Source of the DNA: an uncultured Chitinophagaceae bacterium
GTDB lineage: Bacteria > Bacteroidota > Bacteroidia > Chitinophagales > Chitinophagaceae
Assembly (NCBI GenBank): GCA_937958995.1
Contig: CALGAP010000021.1
Location: forward strand, 1 to 64,000
Reading direction: 5' to 3'
Length of the DNA stretch: 64,000 nucleotides
Both the position numbers and the translations under genes were made by a program. The notes under the pieces are model-generated. The model made no database searches. It worked only from the letters and a program-made list of their open reading frames with translations, and was not told the DNA's origin. This document shows positions 26,573-35,182 of this stretch, piece by piece; within the stretch, counting starts at the first letter, position 1, and the number at the start of each line of letters is the position of its first letter.

Positions 26573-27463
26573 TTAGGTCAGGTAATTGTTGTACTCATCT
26601 TCGTGGTACACTTTTGCCCAGCTGGTGGTTGACTGTTTGCAATAGTACCAAAGTATGGCCCACACTGCAATACCGCTGGCCACTCCTGCCAGTATGGGCA
26701 GTTCCTGGTTGGTGTCTGTAAGATTGGGCGCGTAAGCCACCGCCACTACCTGTATGGCATTATAGAAAAAATGCGCCGTTACACAGGTCCACAGGCTGCC
26801 GCTATACCAGTATAAAATACCCATCACGATACCCATAAATAGTCGCGGTAAAAATCCCTGGAACTGCAGGTGCAGTGCCGAGAAAAGTATAGCCGTAATA
26901 ATGATGCCCATCCAGGGACTGCGGGTAACATGTATCAACACGCGCTGCATGGCGCCGCGGAAAAAGATTTCTTCGCAGAATGCGGGCAACAGCGCTACCA
27001 CCACCAGGTTCAGGATAAGATCGCCGGGACCCGTTACTTTCAGTATGGCTTCCATTTGTTGTGCACTCATTTCTTCCATGCGTGTCATCCATTCGGGTAA
27101 ATGGATGCGCTCGTTGATCCAGCCAAGCCAGAACACCACCGGGAAAGCGAATATGATGCACAACACGGCCAGCAGGTACATGTTGGGCAGCTGTGCTTTT
27201 TTCAAACCAAGAAAATAACCATAGTTATTCCTGAAGCAGAATATGGCATATAAGAAAGCTGGCAGCAAGAAGAAACCCAGCGTAAGACTTGCCTGCTGCA
27301 GTTTAGCCTGGGTGATGGCTGCATGGTCGCTGGCATCGAGGCCAATATCATCAGGCACGTCCACGAACACGCTCAGAGTCAACAACGCCAATTGGGGAAA
27401 GAATACCAGGAACAGAACCAGTAATTGCGTCCATGGAGACTTAATACGTACCTGACCGGTCAT
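26573..27463 (-). CDS. CPBP family intramembrane glutamic/metalloprotease
   Basis: The 296 residues have about seven to eight membrane segments and the Abi/CAAX motifs: EEIFFRG, then ALHLQFQGFLPRLFMGIVMG with a catalytic His, and a later HFFYNAIQV. CPBP proteins cleave prenylated or other membrane substrates, or give bacteriocin self-immunity; the role here is unknown. It is the first gene of the minus-strand run with cdsA and psd. It diverges from the tRNA-dihydrouridine synthase gene with a 67-bp gap. Confidence 0.88.
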   Translation of the reverse strand: MTGQVRIKSPWTQLLVLFLVFFPQLALLTLSVFVDVPDDIGLDASDHAAITQAKLQQASLTLGFFLLPAFLYAIFCFRNNYGYFLGLKKAQLPNMYLLAVLCIIFAFPVVFWLGWINERIHLPEWMTRMEEMSAQQMEAILKVTGPGDLILNLVVVALLPAFCEEIFFRGAMQRVLIHVTRSPWMGIIITAILFSALHLQFQGFLPRLFMGIVMGILYWYSGSLWTCVTAHFFYNAIQVVAVAYAPNLTDTNQELPILAGVASGIAVWAILWYYCKQSTTSWAKVYHEDEYNNYLT

Positions 27464-27490
27464 AAGCTGGAATAAACAAAGATTAGTGTG

Positions 27491-27498
27491 TAAATTTG
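27491..27498 (+). promoter_or_regulatory. TAnnTTTG promoter box for the Dus gene
   Basis: TAAATTTG lies 32 nt before the TTG start at 27531, in the divergent gap with the CPBP gene. Confidence 0.5.
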
Positions 27499-27530
27499 CA
27501 CGCTTGCGCTAAAGCCTGCAAGATAAGCAA

Positions 27531-28523
27531 TTGGTAACCATTGGCAACATATCGCTTCCTCGTTTTCCCTTACTCCTCGCCCCCATGGAGGACGTAAGCG
27601 ATCCCCCGTTTCGTTACGTGTGTAAGCAAAACGGGGCCGACCTGATGTTCAGTGAGTTCATCAGCAGCGAAGGCCTTATCCGCGACGCTATCAAGAGCAG
27701 GAAAAAGCTGGACTTCACCGAATTTGAACGCCCCTTTGGCATCCAGATATTTGGCGGCGATGAAGAAGCCATGGCCATGAGCGCAAAGATTGTGGACGCA
27801 GTACAACCCGACCTGGTGGATATCAATTTCGGATGCCCCGTGAAAAAGGTGGTGTGTAAAGGTGCCGGCGCAGCAGTGTTGAAAGACGTACCCCTGATGG
27901 TAAAGCTCACCAGCGCGGTAGTAAAAAGCACCTCACTGCCAGTAACGGTTAAGACGCGACTGGGCTGGGACGAAAACAGCAAGAACATTGAAGAAGTAGC
28001 CGAACGTTTGCAGGATGTTGGTGTTAAGGCATTATCCATCCACGGCCGCACCCGTTCGCAATTATATAAAGGCGAAGCCGACTGGACACTGATAGCGCGC
28101 GTAAAAGAAAATCCGCGCATTCATATACCTATCTTTGGCAATGGCGATATAGACAGCCCGCAAAAAGCGCTGGAATACAAGAACCGCTATGGCGTAGATG
28201 GCATCATGATAGGAAGGGCCGCTATAGGTTATCCCTGGATATTCCGCGAAATAAAACACTATATCGAAACCGGCGAGTTGCTGCCCGCACCCACCATCGA
28301 AGAACGCGTGGAAGTATGCCGCATGCACCTGGTGAAATCGGTTGAATGGAAAGGTCCCGTACTGGGTATACTCGAAATGCGGATGCATTATGCCAATTAC
28401 CTCAAAGGACTGCCGCACATCAAAGAATACCGCAACAAGCTGGTGATGGCAAAAACGCTTGAAGAAGTGAACGCCATCCTCGACGAAGTAAAAGAGAAAT
28501 ACAGCTACGCCTTAATAGCATAA
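27531..28523 (+). CDS. dusB: tRNA-dihydrouridine synthase, DusB-like
   Basis: An FMN enzyme that reduces specific uridines in tRNA with NAD(P)H. The 330 residues show LAPMEDVSDPPFR near residue 15, INFGCPVKKVVCKGAGAALL-type sequence (here GAGAAVLKD), TVKTRLGWD, SIHGRTRSQLYKG and GIMIGRAAIGYPW, all typical. The TTG at 27531 is chosen as start because no ATG precedes the conserved N-terminus. The stop codon TAA (28521-28523) is part of the promoter box of the next gene. Confidence 0.92.
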   Translation: MVTIGNISLPRFPLLLAPMEDVSDPPFRYVCKQNGADLMFSEFISSEGLIRDAIKSRKKLDFTEFERPFGIQIFGGDEEAMAMSAKIVDAVQPDLVDINFGCPVKKVVCKGAGAAVLKDVPLMVKLTSAVVKSTSLPVTVKTRLGWDENSKNIEEVAERLQDVGVKALSIHGRTRSQLYKGEADWTLIARVKENPRIHIPIFGNGDIDSPQKALEYKNRYGVDGIMIGRAAIGYPWIFREIKHYIETGELLPAPTIEERVEVCRMHLVKSVEWKGPVLGILEMRMHYANYLKGLPHIKEYRNKLVMAKTLEEVNAILDEVKEKYSYALIA

Positions 28524-28528
28524 ATTTG
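28521..28528 (+). promoter_or_regulatory. TAnnTTTG promoter box overlapping the dusB stop
   Basis: TAAATTTG begins with the TAA stop codon of dusB and ends 4 nt before the ATG of the M28 peptidase (28533). It could give a leaderless transcript of that gene. Confidence 0.5.
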
Positions 28529-28532
28529 GTTC

Positions 28533-29519
28533 ATGGTTTACGCCTCACCCTCCAGGAGCAGAAAAATTCTGCAGACTATCATTTTGTTTGTCCTGCTCGC
28601 AGCCCTGGCTCTATTGCTGATTGGCTGCCCCGGAAGAAATGCAGATAAAAATGTGCCGGGGGGAAAAACAGTTAGGGACAAGCTGCTGGATAGTGCCGCT
28701 TTGATCAACCGCCTGGCTCATCTCACCACCGAAGAAATGGCGGGGAGAGAAAGCGCCACGGCCGGCGGATTGCTGGCACAGCAATTCGTGCTGAGACAAT
28801 TCGACTCGCTGAAAATTGAAAAGGCCTTCGATTCATACCTGCAGCCTTTTAAGTTGCGCAACGATAGCACCAAAAGCGGCGCCAATGTAGTCGGTATCAT
28901 CAAAGGCACGCGTTATCCCGATTCTTATATCGCCGTCACCGCACACTATGACCATGTAGGCACCAGGAACGGAGCCATTTACTTTGGCGCGGACGACAAT
29001 GCTTCGGGCACGGCTGCCCTGCTTACACTGGCGCAATATTTCAAGAAAAATCCGCCACAGCACTCATTGCTGATCGTGGCTTTCGACGCGGAGGAAAAAG
29101 GATTGCAGGGCTCAAGGTATTTTGTGGATCACCTGCCAGTGCCGCTTTCCTCTATCATCATGAACGTGAACATGGATATGGTGAGCCGCAATGATAAGAA
29201 CGAGATTTTTGCCTGCGGCATATATCACTATCCTTTTTTGAAAAAATACGTAGACAGCGTGCAACAGCTTACTTCTGTAAATATTCGTTTTGGACACGAT
29301 GATCCTAAAGACCGCCAGCAAGACTGGACCACGCAAAGTGATCATTATGCCTTTCATTTAAAGAAAATTCCATTCCTGTATTTTGGTGTGGAAGATCATG
29401 CGGATTATCACAAGCCAACCGATACATTTGACAAGATTGATAAGAGTTTTTATTACAGCGTTTGTGAAATGATGGCCAGGATGATATTGGTGCTGGACAG
29501 CCAGGAAAGAATTGAGTAA
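28533..29519 (+). CDS. M28 family zinc aminopeptidase, lipoprotein
   Basis: The 328 residues have an N-terminal hydrophobic signal ending in a lipobox-like LIGC (Cys32), so it is probably membrane-anchored in the periplasm or on the surface. The zinc ligands of M28 are visible: His138 in AHYDHVG, Asp154 in GADDNASG, Glu187/188 in FDAEEKG, Asp215 in NVNMDMV and His293 in HADYHKPTDT. It releases N-terminal amino acids from peptides; specificity is not readable. Its 3' end is 15 bp from the convergent glutathione peroxidase gene. Confidence 0.9.
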   Translation: MVYASPSRSRKILQTIILFVLLAALALLLIGCPGRNADKNVPGGKTVRDKLLDSAALINRLAHLTTEEMAGRESATAGGLLAQQFVLRQFDSLKIEKAFDSYLQPFKLRNDSTKSGANVVGIIKGTRYPDSYIAVTAHYDHVGTRNGAIYFGADDNASGTAALLTLAQYFKKNPPQHSLLIVAFDAEEKGLQGSRYFVDHLPVPLSSIIMNVNMDMVSRNDKNEIFACGIYHYPFLKKYVDSVQQLTSVNIRFGHDDPKDRQQDWTTQSDHYAFHLKKIPFLYFGVEDHADYHKPTDTFDKIDKSFYYSVCEMMARMILVLDSQERIE

Positions 29520-29534
29520 GTGAAAATGACGAAG

Positions 29535-30122
29535 TCAAAGCAGGCTGAGAACATCCTTGCTCATCGGCGATACCGCAGGGTCGAAATAATGCGTGAGCAT
29601 CCCTTGTTCGTCTACTAAGTATTTGGAAAAATTCCACGAAGGTTCTTTGTCGTTCCAGCCGTTGAGGTTTTTGTCGGAAAGCCAGCGGAATACGGGATTC
29701 TGGTCGGGTGATTTTATTACTACACTCTTCTTTGCCAAAGGAAATGTTACGCCGTAGTTAACGCGGCAGAATTCGGCGATTTGTTCGTCGGTGCCTTTTT
29801 CCTGCTGTCTAAAATCATTGGCAGGGAAACCTATCACCTCTACCCTGTTTTGAAAGCGGGAATAAAGCTGCTGCAACTCGTTGTATTGATCGGTATAACC
29901 GCAATCGCTGGCCGTATTCACCAACAATATTTTTTTACCGGCGAATTGACGCAGCGATATGGTTTCACCATTGTTCAGCGTGATATTCAAATCATAAATT
30001 GATTGCACGGGAGCAGCGTTTTTTTCATTACTCAAAACTGGTTCATACTGCGACACGCGCGAGTAGAGCATAAAGAGAGGATATGCCAGTTTCAGCAATC
30101 TTTGCTTTAGGGTCATTTTCAT
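29535..30122 (-). CDS. Glutathione peroxidase-family thiol peroxidase
   Basis: The 195 residues have the peroxidatic Cys74 in NTASDCGYT, the Gln region GFPANDFRQQEKG, and the Trp/Asn of SWNFSKYLV. A hydrophobic N-terminus (KLAYPLFMLY) may be a membrane anchor or uncleaved signal, giving about 40 residues before the domain. Bacterial members often use thioredoxin rather than glutathione as reductant. It follows the aldehyde dehydrogenase gene with a 10-bp gap, which fits a shared role against lipid peroxides and their aldehydes. That link is inference from order. Confidence 0.9.
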   Translation of the reverse strand: MKMTLKQRLLKLAYPLFMLYSRVSQYEPVLSNEKNAAPVQSIYDLNITLNNGETISLRQFAGKKILLVNTASDCGYTDQYNELQQLYSRFQNRVEVIGFPANDFRQQEKGTDEQIAEFCRVNYGVTFPLAKKSVVIKSPDQNPVFRWLSDKNLNGWNDKEPSWNFSKYLVDEQGMLTHYFDPAVSPMSKDVLSLL

Positions 30123-30132
30123 AGTCGTTCAA

Positions 30133-31512
30133 CTATCGTACCAGCCAGCGAAACAGTTTCAGTTTGCCTTTCCACGGCGGGTATTTTACAGCGGGATCAA
30201 GCCAGGTAGGCGTTTTCATTACCGCCTTGCGATGCGAAAACACTTCGAAGCTTGCGCGGCCATGATACTGTCCCAACCCGCTATTACCGCGACCACCAAA
30301 GGGCAGGTTGTGATTGGTAAAATGCCAGCTTGAATTATTGATGCACCCGCCGCCGAAGCTTACAGACTGCAGCCATTCCTTTTCGCTATCACTGCTGTTG
30401 GTGTACAGGTAAAACGCCAGCGGATCGGGATTGTTCTGTATAATTTTTCTCGCTTCTTCCCGGCTATCGTAAGCAATTACCGGCAGCAAGGGTCCGAAAA
30501 TTTCTTCGCGCATCACCGGGGCCTCCAGCGACACATTGTCCATAATCGTGGGCTCGATATATAATTTCGAGATATCATGCCGGCCTCCGTGAATGATATT
30601 GCCTTGTTGCAAATAACTGGTGAGCCGCTTAAACTGTTTTTCATTAATGATCTTTCCGTAATGATACCCGCCATTTTTTTCGCCATAAAAATTATTGACG
30701 CATTTAACGAGTTCCTCTACCAATTTATCCTTAACACTATTGTGCACCAGCACATAGTCGGGCGCAACACACATTTGCCCGCAATTTGAAAATTTGGTAA
30801 GCGCAATTCTGCGCGCGGCCACTTTTATATTTGCGCCTGCCTCTACAATGGCCGGACTTTTTCCACCCAATTCAAGAGTGACCGGTATCAACTGCTCCGC
30901 CGCCATTTTGTAAATGATTTTTCCTGTGGTGGTACTTCCGGTATAAAAAACATGATCGAAGCGGAACTGGCTCATCATGGCGGGCACCACGGCGGCGCCA
31001 TCGCCTTCGGTAAACAAAATATAATGGGGAGGGAATATTTCAGCGATGATCTTCTTCATCACGCCGGCGGTGGCGGGCGCGAATTCGCTGGGCTTTAACA
31101 CCACACAATTGCCGGCTGCAATAGCGCCAATCAAGGGTGAAAACAATAGCTGGAGCGGGTAATTCCATGGACCAATAATCAGCACCACACCCAGTGGCTC
31201 GCGCAATATGCGGCTGGTGCCGGGAAAATTTACGAGGTTCGTGGGCACCCGCTCAGGTTGCATCCATTCGCGCAGCCCTTTTAGGGTAGTATCGATCGAA
31301 CCAACCAGGAAGCCGGCTTCCGTCACCCAGCTTTCTTCAGGATTTTTTCTGAGATCGGTATATAAGGCATCGTACAGTTCCTGCTCATGTTTTAATATTG
31401 CAGCTCTTAGTTTTTTCAACTGGTTCCTGCGAAATGCATACGGCCGGGTCGCACCGCTATGGTAAAAGTTGCGTAATTCATCAAGTTGCTGCGCAGAAGG
31501 GATAGTACTCAT
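30133..31512 (-). CDS. Aldehyde dehydrogenase, class 3-like
   Basis: Oxidises aldehydes to acids with NAD(P)+. The 459 residues lack the long N-terminal part of class 1/2 enzymes, as in class 3 (fatty aldehyde) dehydrogenases. IIGPWNYPLQLL, YTGSTTTGK, LELGGKSPAIVE (Glu about 214) and the catalytic Cys248 in NCGQMC are all visible. The ATG at 31512 is preferred; another in-frame ATG lies two codons upstream. It probably forms a unit with the downstream peroxidase. The exact aldehyde is not known. Confidence 0.92.
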   Translation of the reverse strand: MSTIPSAQQLDELRNFYHSGATRPYAFRRNQLKKLRAAILKHEQELYDALYTDLRKNPEESWVTEAGFLVGSIDTTLKGLREWMQPERVPTNLVNFPGTSRILREPLGVVLIIGPWNYPLQLLFSPLIGAIAAGNCVVLKPSEFAPATAGVMKKIIAEIFPPHYILFTEGDGAAVVPAMMSQFRFDHVFYTGSTTTGKIIYKMAAEQLIPVTLELGGKSPAIVEAGANIKVAARRIALTKFSNCGQMCVAPDYVLVHNSVKDKLVEELVKCVNNFYGEKNGGYHYGKIINEKQFKRLTSYLQQGNIIHGGRHDISKLYIEPTIMDNVSLEAPVMREEIFGPLLPVIAYDSREEARKIIQNNPDPLAFYLYTNSSDSEKEWLQSVSFGGGCINNSSWHFTNHNLPFGGRGNSGLGQYHGRASFEVFSHRKAVMKTPTWLDPAVKYPPWKGKLKLFRWLVR

Positions 31513-31709
31513 GTGCATGGCTCTTAGCCATATAAATATACCAACAACTTCCGCAAGTCATCTTCATTGTTGAAATTTATCGTGTTTGAAGCGAGGTATT
31601 GATTCAGCGACTCTTGCTTTTCTTTGTAAGATCGGGTTGTTTGTTTGGGGAAAATCCTCCTCAATTAACGGAAGGATAATTTTTGTTTTCATTTTTCTTA
31701 AAAAATAAA

Positions 31710-32030
31710 ATGAAAAAGACATTCACTATTGCATTGCTGCTGTCGCTAATTGCATTTACACCCGCGGGGTATGCTGCCAAGGGCGTTGATCCCATCAAAG
31801 AAAGGGTTGCCAGGATGACCGATGAGGAAAAGAAAGCCAGGGCCGAAGAAATAAAGCAAAGGGTATATGACATCAAGGAGCTGGATAAGTCGAAGCTGAC
31901 GCGTGCCGAACGCAAAGATCTGCGTAAAGAACTGAAGGAAATGAAAAAAGAGGCCCGCGCCATCCAGGGCATTTATCTTTCGGTAGGAGCGATTATTATT
32001 ATCATTTTGTTGCTGATCATAATCCTGTAA
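31710..32030 (+). CDS. Small exported protein with charged helix and C-terminal membrane segment
   Basis: The 106 residues have a signal peptide (MKKTFTIALLLSLIAFTPAG), then a highly charged, helix-prone stretch (about 24-82) rich in Lys, Glu and Arg (KERVARMTDEEKKARAEEIKQR), then a strongly hydrophobic tail (SVGAIIIIILLLIIIL). It would sit in the inner membrane with a periplasmic coiled coil. The start at 31710 matches the signal peptide. I recognise no named family. It is separated from its neighbours and may be transcribed alone. Confidence 0.7.
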   Translation: MKKTFTIALLLSLIAFTPAGYAAKGVDPIKERVARMTDEEKKARAEEIKQRVYDIKELDKSKLTRAERKDLRKELKEMKKEARAIQGIYLSVGAIIIIILLLIIIL

Positions 32031-32096
32031 GCCACTGGGGGAAAGGAGAGAACGAGATACCGGTTTTGAGCGTGAGGGGAGTAAAAACCAGCGTGG

Positions 32097-32441
32097 CTAA
32101 TAAAAATTCTTAAAACGCTCCCTGTTCAGCAATCTCCTTTTTCTCCTTTCTCTCTTAGCCTTTCTCAGCTTCCGTTTCCAGTGCAAACCATGAGCGGCTT
32201 CGATCAGCAATTCCAATTTTTCATACACGAAGATGAGGTTGCTGCGTGAGTGGCCCGACTCATAGGCGCCGTTTTCGCTGCTCAGCGCAGCCACCAACCA
32301 GTCCCATAACATCTCGCGCACATCTTTCAGGTGAAAATTGCTGAAGAAATCTTCCAGCACGCCATACAGGTTTTTCTTTTCCTCTTCGCTCAGGCGCAAA
32401 GGCCTGTTTTCCCAATAGGGATGGGTGTTACATCGCTCCAT
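32097..32441 (-). CDS. Hypothetical protein, divergent from an XRE regulator
   Basis: The 114-residue soluble protein has an acidic and aromatic N-terminal half (EEKKNLYGVLEDFFSNF) and a very basic C-terminus (KRKLRKAKRERRKRRLLNRERF) that could bind nucleic acid. No known domain is recognised. It diverges from the XRE regulator at 32640 with a ~200-bp AT-rich gap. The ORF has coding-like amino-acid use and a plausible ATG at 32441. Regulation by the divergent XRE protein is possible but unproven. Confidence 0.6.
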   Translation of the reverse strand: MERCNTHPYWENRPLRLSEEEKKNLYGVLEDFFSNFHLKDVREMLWDWLVAALSSENGAYESGHSRSNLIFVYEKLELLIEAAHGLHWKRKLRKAKRERRKRRLLNRERFKNFY

Positions 32442-32639
32442 ACACGAAAAATTTTTTTGGTGAAAAATGTTGTTAGACTTGAAAAAAACTACAGACGCGT
32501 TCGTTCAAAACAGGGTGTGTACCGCGAAGAAGGGTTTTTGAAAACTGTAATTTCGCTTATATTTAACCGCAAGATAAATACATGCTATAGAATTCCAAAA
32601 CTGTTCCGGGATTTTTTTATTCACATAAATCTGTACAAG

Positions 32640-33053
32640 ATGAATTTTCCAAAAAACCTCAGGTACCTTAGGAAAAAGAGCGGTCTCAGGCAGGATGATA
32701 TGCTTGCTGTGCTGCGCATTACGCGGTCAACATGGTCCAACTACGAGATTGGTCACACCATTCCCAAGCTCACGGAAGTGATTAGTATTTCCAAATTTTT
32801 TGGAATCAGTTTAGACAAGCTGGTTATGGAAGACCTGGAGAGTATTGAGCCGCTTCCCAAGAAGAAAGGTCAGCGCGAACCGAGAGAGTATCCTCTTCCG
32901 GAGCGCGTGTCGAAAGTGAGCGAGCCGGATTTTGTGTATGTGTTGCAGGAACTGAACCGCCTGCGCGACGAGGTAGCCATCATGAAAGGAACAAAGAGAG
33001 AAAAAGAAGATGATAGTGAAACTGATGGTGAATTGCAACAGGGTTCTGATTAA
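32640..33053 (+). CDS. XRE-family HTH transcriptional regulator
   Basis: The 137 residues have an N-terminal helix-turn-helix (about 4-60: NLRYLRKKSGLRQDDMLAV...TRSTWSNYEIGHTIPKL) and a charged C-terminal half with a likely helix (VLQELNRLRDEVAIMKG). It is probably a DNA-binding repressor that dimerises by the C-terminus. The start at 32640 is used because the upstream open frame from 32331 runs antisense through the hypothetical gene. Partner and operator are not seen. Confidence 0.8.
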   Translation: MNFPKNLRYLRKKSGLRQDDMLAVLRITRSTWSNYEIGHTIPKLTEVISISKFFGISLDKLVMEDLESIEPLPKKKGQREPREYPLPERVSKVSEPDFVYVLQELNRLRDEVAIMKGTKREKEDDSETDGELQQGSD

Positions 33054-33217
33054 CAGCGTCTGAATTTCTTCCCGGGCCAGCCCCATGAACCTTATCGATA
33101 CCATCACGCGCCCGCACTTACTCTGCCCTTTTACAATTCACTTACAGCTTTCCAAAAAAATCGCGTAATTGTGCTTTCAAATTATGGTCCCGACCGGGCA
33201 TTTGAAACGACAGCATT

Positions 33218-33655
33218 ATGACCGACGATTATTTTATGCAGCAGGCGCTGAAAGAAGCAAGCAAAGCTTATGAAGAAGGCGAAATACCCATTGGCGCCGT
33301 AGTAGTCATGAACAACAGGATTATTGCCCGCGGTCATAATCAAACCGAGCGACTGAACGATCCCACTGCCCATGCCGAGATGATCGCGCTTACTTCTGCC
33401 TTCAACTTTCTCGGCAGCAAATACCTCCCCGAGGCCAGCATCTACATTACCGTAGAGCCCTGCCTCATGTGCGCCGGCGCGCTCTACTGGAGCAAAATTG
33501 CCCGCATCATCTGGGGCGCCGACGACGATAAGAACGGCCACAAACGCATCACCGAACCCCACTGGCCCTTCCATCCCAAAACCGAAGTAGTAAAAGGGGT
33601 GATGAAAGACGAATGCGCTGAGCTGATGCGAAGATTCTTCAGGGAAAGAAGGTGA
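33218..33655 (+). CDS. tadA: tRNA-specific adenosine deaminase (TadA-like nucleoside deaminase)
   Basis: Deaminates adenosine 34 to inosine in tRNA-Arg. The 145 residues carry the zinc motif HAE (52-54) and PCLMC (81-85), with VEPCLMCAGALYWSKI typical of TadA. A guanine deaminase is a less likely alternative. The start at 33218 (MTDDYFMQQALKEA) fits. The 91-bp gap to the convergent SusD gene is almost completely taken up by an AT-rich palindrome. Confidence 0.9.
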   Translation: MTDDYFMQQALKEASKAYEEGEIPIGAVVVMNNRIIARGHNQTERLNDPTAHAEMIALTSAFNFLGSKYLPEASIYITVEPCLMCAGALYWSKIARIIWGADDDKNGHKRITEPHWPFHPKTEVVKGVMKDECAELMRRFFRERR

Positions 33656-33657
33656 GA

Positions 33658-33747
33658 GAATATTGAATTTGAAATTGAACAAGGAATTTGAATGAGAATA
33701 AATTTATTCATATTCAAATTCCTTGTTCAATTTCAAGTTCAATATTC
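33658..33747. repeat. AT-rich intergenic palindrome family B, copy B2
   Basis: The longest, best-paired copy, with arms of about 45 bp: 33658-33702 begins GAATATTGAATTTGAAATTG and 33703-33747 returns as its near complement. It starts 2 bp after the tadA stop and overlaps the last base of the convergent SusD stop codon. Related copies lie at 16292-16375 and 43185-43280. A bidirectional terminator role is plausible. Confidence 0.85.
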
Positions 33748-35171
33748 TACTGATCCCACCACAACCTCTGCAGCACACCGCTCACTTCCGGCACATTGGC
33801 GCCGTTGCGGCTGGTTTCAACGCTGGGGTAAACCACGCGACGGATGAAGTCGTTGGTTACGGCGTTCATGGGAAGCGTGAAATCTTTATAGAGGTAGTTG
33901 TAGCGACGGGCATCATTCCAGGTTTCGGGCATCAGGTAGAGGGCTTTGTATTTTTCCCTCATGATCTCATGGATGGTCAGATTGGCGGACCCCATAGAAA
34001 CTGAAGGATGGTTGATGTACGCGTCGCGATCGGCGGGATCTACGCCGATTTTATCCATGCTGGCTTTTATACCCTCGAGGTAGGCGGTATAAGCTCCAAC
34101 CGGGTCGCTTTCGCGCAGCTTCACTTCGGCATCGATAAATTTCAGCTCGTCGTAGCTAATGATATACAGCGGCGAGTTGGGGCTTGAGAAGTAGCCGGTC
34201 AGGTTCACATAAGTTTCTTCAAAGTTTACACCCGAACCTGTACGGCCCTTACCATTGGGAGTACCCCGGTAGTCGCCATACTTGGTAGTGTCTGTAATGA
34301 AAGGCAGGCGCGGGTCGAACAAACCATAAGTGGTTCCGTTCATGGCATCGATAAACTGCTCAGACAGCCATCCGTCGAGCAGGAGTGCCTGGTTGTTCAC
34401 GGCCACCTGGTTCCAGGGGTTACGCACATCGAAAGTGGTGATGTAGGCATCCTGGTCGGTAGAAGTATATGCCTGTGCCAATTCCGCCAGTATAGCATCG
34501 GGATCAAACCTGTTGGTCTTGCTGACGAGCAGCAGGAGTCTTGCTTTCATAGCATGCGCAGTGCGAACCCATGCCTGTGTGTTGCCCTTGTGTATCAGGT
34601 CAGGATTATTAGAGCCGGTAGTCGGTATCTGGATAGATGAGCCACCTGCATTGAGCAGCGCAATACCTTCGTCGAGCAACTTGAGGCAGGTATCATAAAT
34701 AGCCTGCGCATTGTCGTAAGTAGGCGTGAGTGTCGATGCATTGAAACCGGTGCTGTAGGGCGCATCACCCCAAAGCATATGCACCAGGCTCAGGTCCATA
34801 GCCATCATAATATTGGCAACACCTTCATATTGCGTAGCGCCCAGCTCCTTGGCCATCATCCTGAGATCGTACAGATCCGTCATGTTATCGTACAGCGAGC
34901 TCCAGGTGCCGCTGGCATCCACGTCGTCATACACATCGGTGGGCGAAGCGGCATTGGGAGAAGCCAGGTATTGAACATAGTATGATGTGAGCCCGGTTGA
35001 TACCCGGTACACGTTCAGCGCTGTTTGCTGGGTAACCCGGGTCAGCAGACCATTGATAGTGGGCCTGGTGGGTTGGTTGGGGTTGGTATTGACATCGAGA
35101 TATTTTTTACACGATGTGAATACGAGCGCTGTCAACCCAATAAAACATATATTCCGAATGAGCTTACTCAT
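33747..35171 (-). CDS. SusD/RagB-family outer-membrane lipoprotein
   Basis: The 474-residue surface lipoprotein caps the SusC channel and binds the nutrient. The signal ends in FTSC (Cys21) followed by KKYLDVNTNPNQP, the usual SusD start, and tetratricopeptide-like helices follow. It resembles the SusD-like_2 group. It lies 11 bp downstream of the SusC gene in one operon. No glycoside hydrolase, peptidase or lyase is adjacent, so the substrate (glycan, peptide or other) cannot be guessed. The stop codon overlaps the AT-rich palindrome by one base. Confidence 0.92.
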   Translation of the reverse strand: MSKLIRNICFIGLTALVFTSCKKYLDVNTNPNQPTRPTINGLLTRVTQQTALNVYRVSTGLTSYYVQYLASPNAASPTDVYDDVDASGTWSSLYDNMTDLYDLRMMAKELGATQYEGVANIMMAMDLSLVHMLWGDAPYSTGFNASTLTPTYDNAQAIYDTCLKLLDEGIALLNAGGSSIQIPTTGSNNPDLIHKGNTQAWVRTAHAMKARLLLLVSKTNRFDPDAILAELAQAYTSTDQDAYITTFDVRNPWNQVAVNNQALLLDGWLSEQFIDAMNGTTYGLFDPRLPFITDTTKYGDYRGTPNGKGRTGSGVNFEETYVNLTGYFSSPNSPLYIISYDELKFIDAEVKLRESDPVGAYTAYLEGIKASMDKIGVDPADRDAYINHPSVSMGSANLTIHEIMREKYKALYLMPETWNDARRYNYLYKDFTLPMNAVTNDFIRRVVYPSVETSRNGANVPEVSGVLQRLWWDQ

Positions 35172-35182
35172 GATTCCTCAGT

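Noticed and set aside
33658..33747. Family B palindromes as plain Rho-independent terminators
   Set aside because: Arms are 40 bp or more, AT-rich and conserved in sequence between loci; a terminator role may coexist but does not explain the shared sequence.
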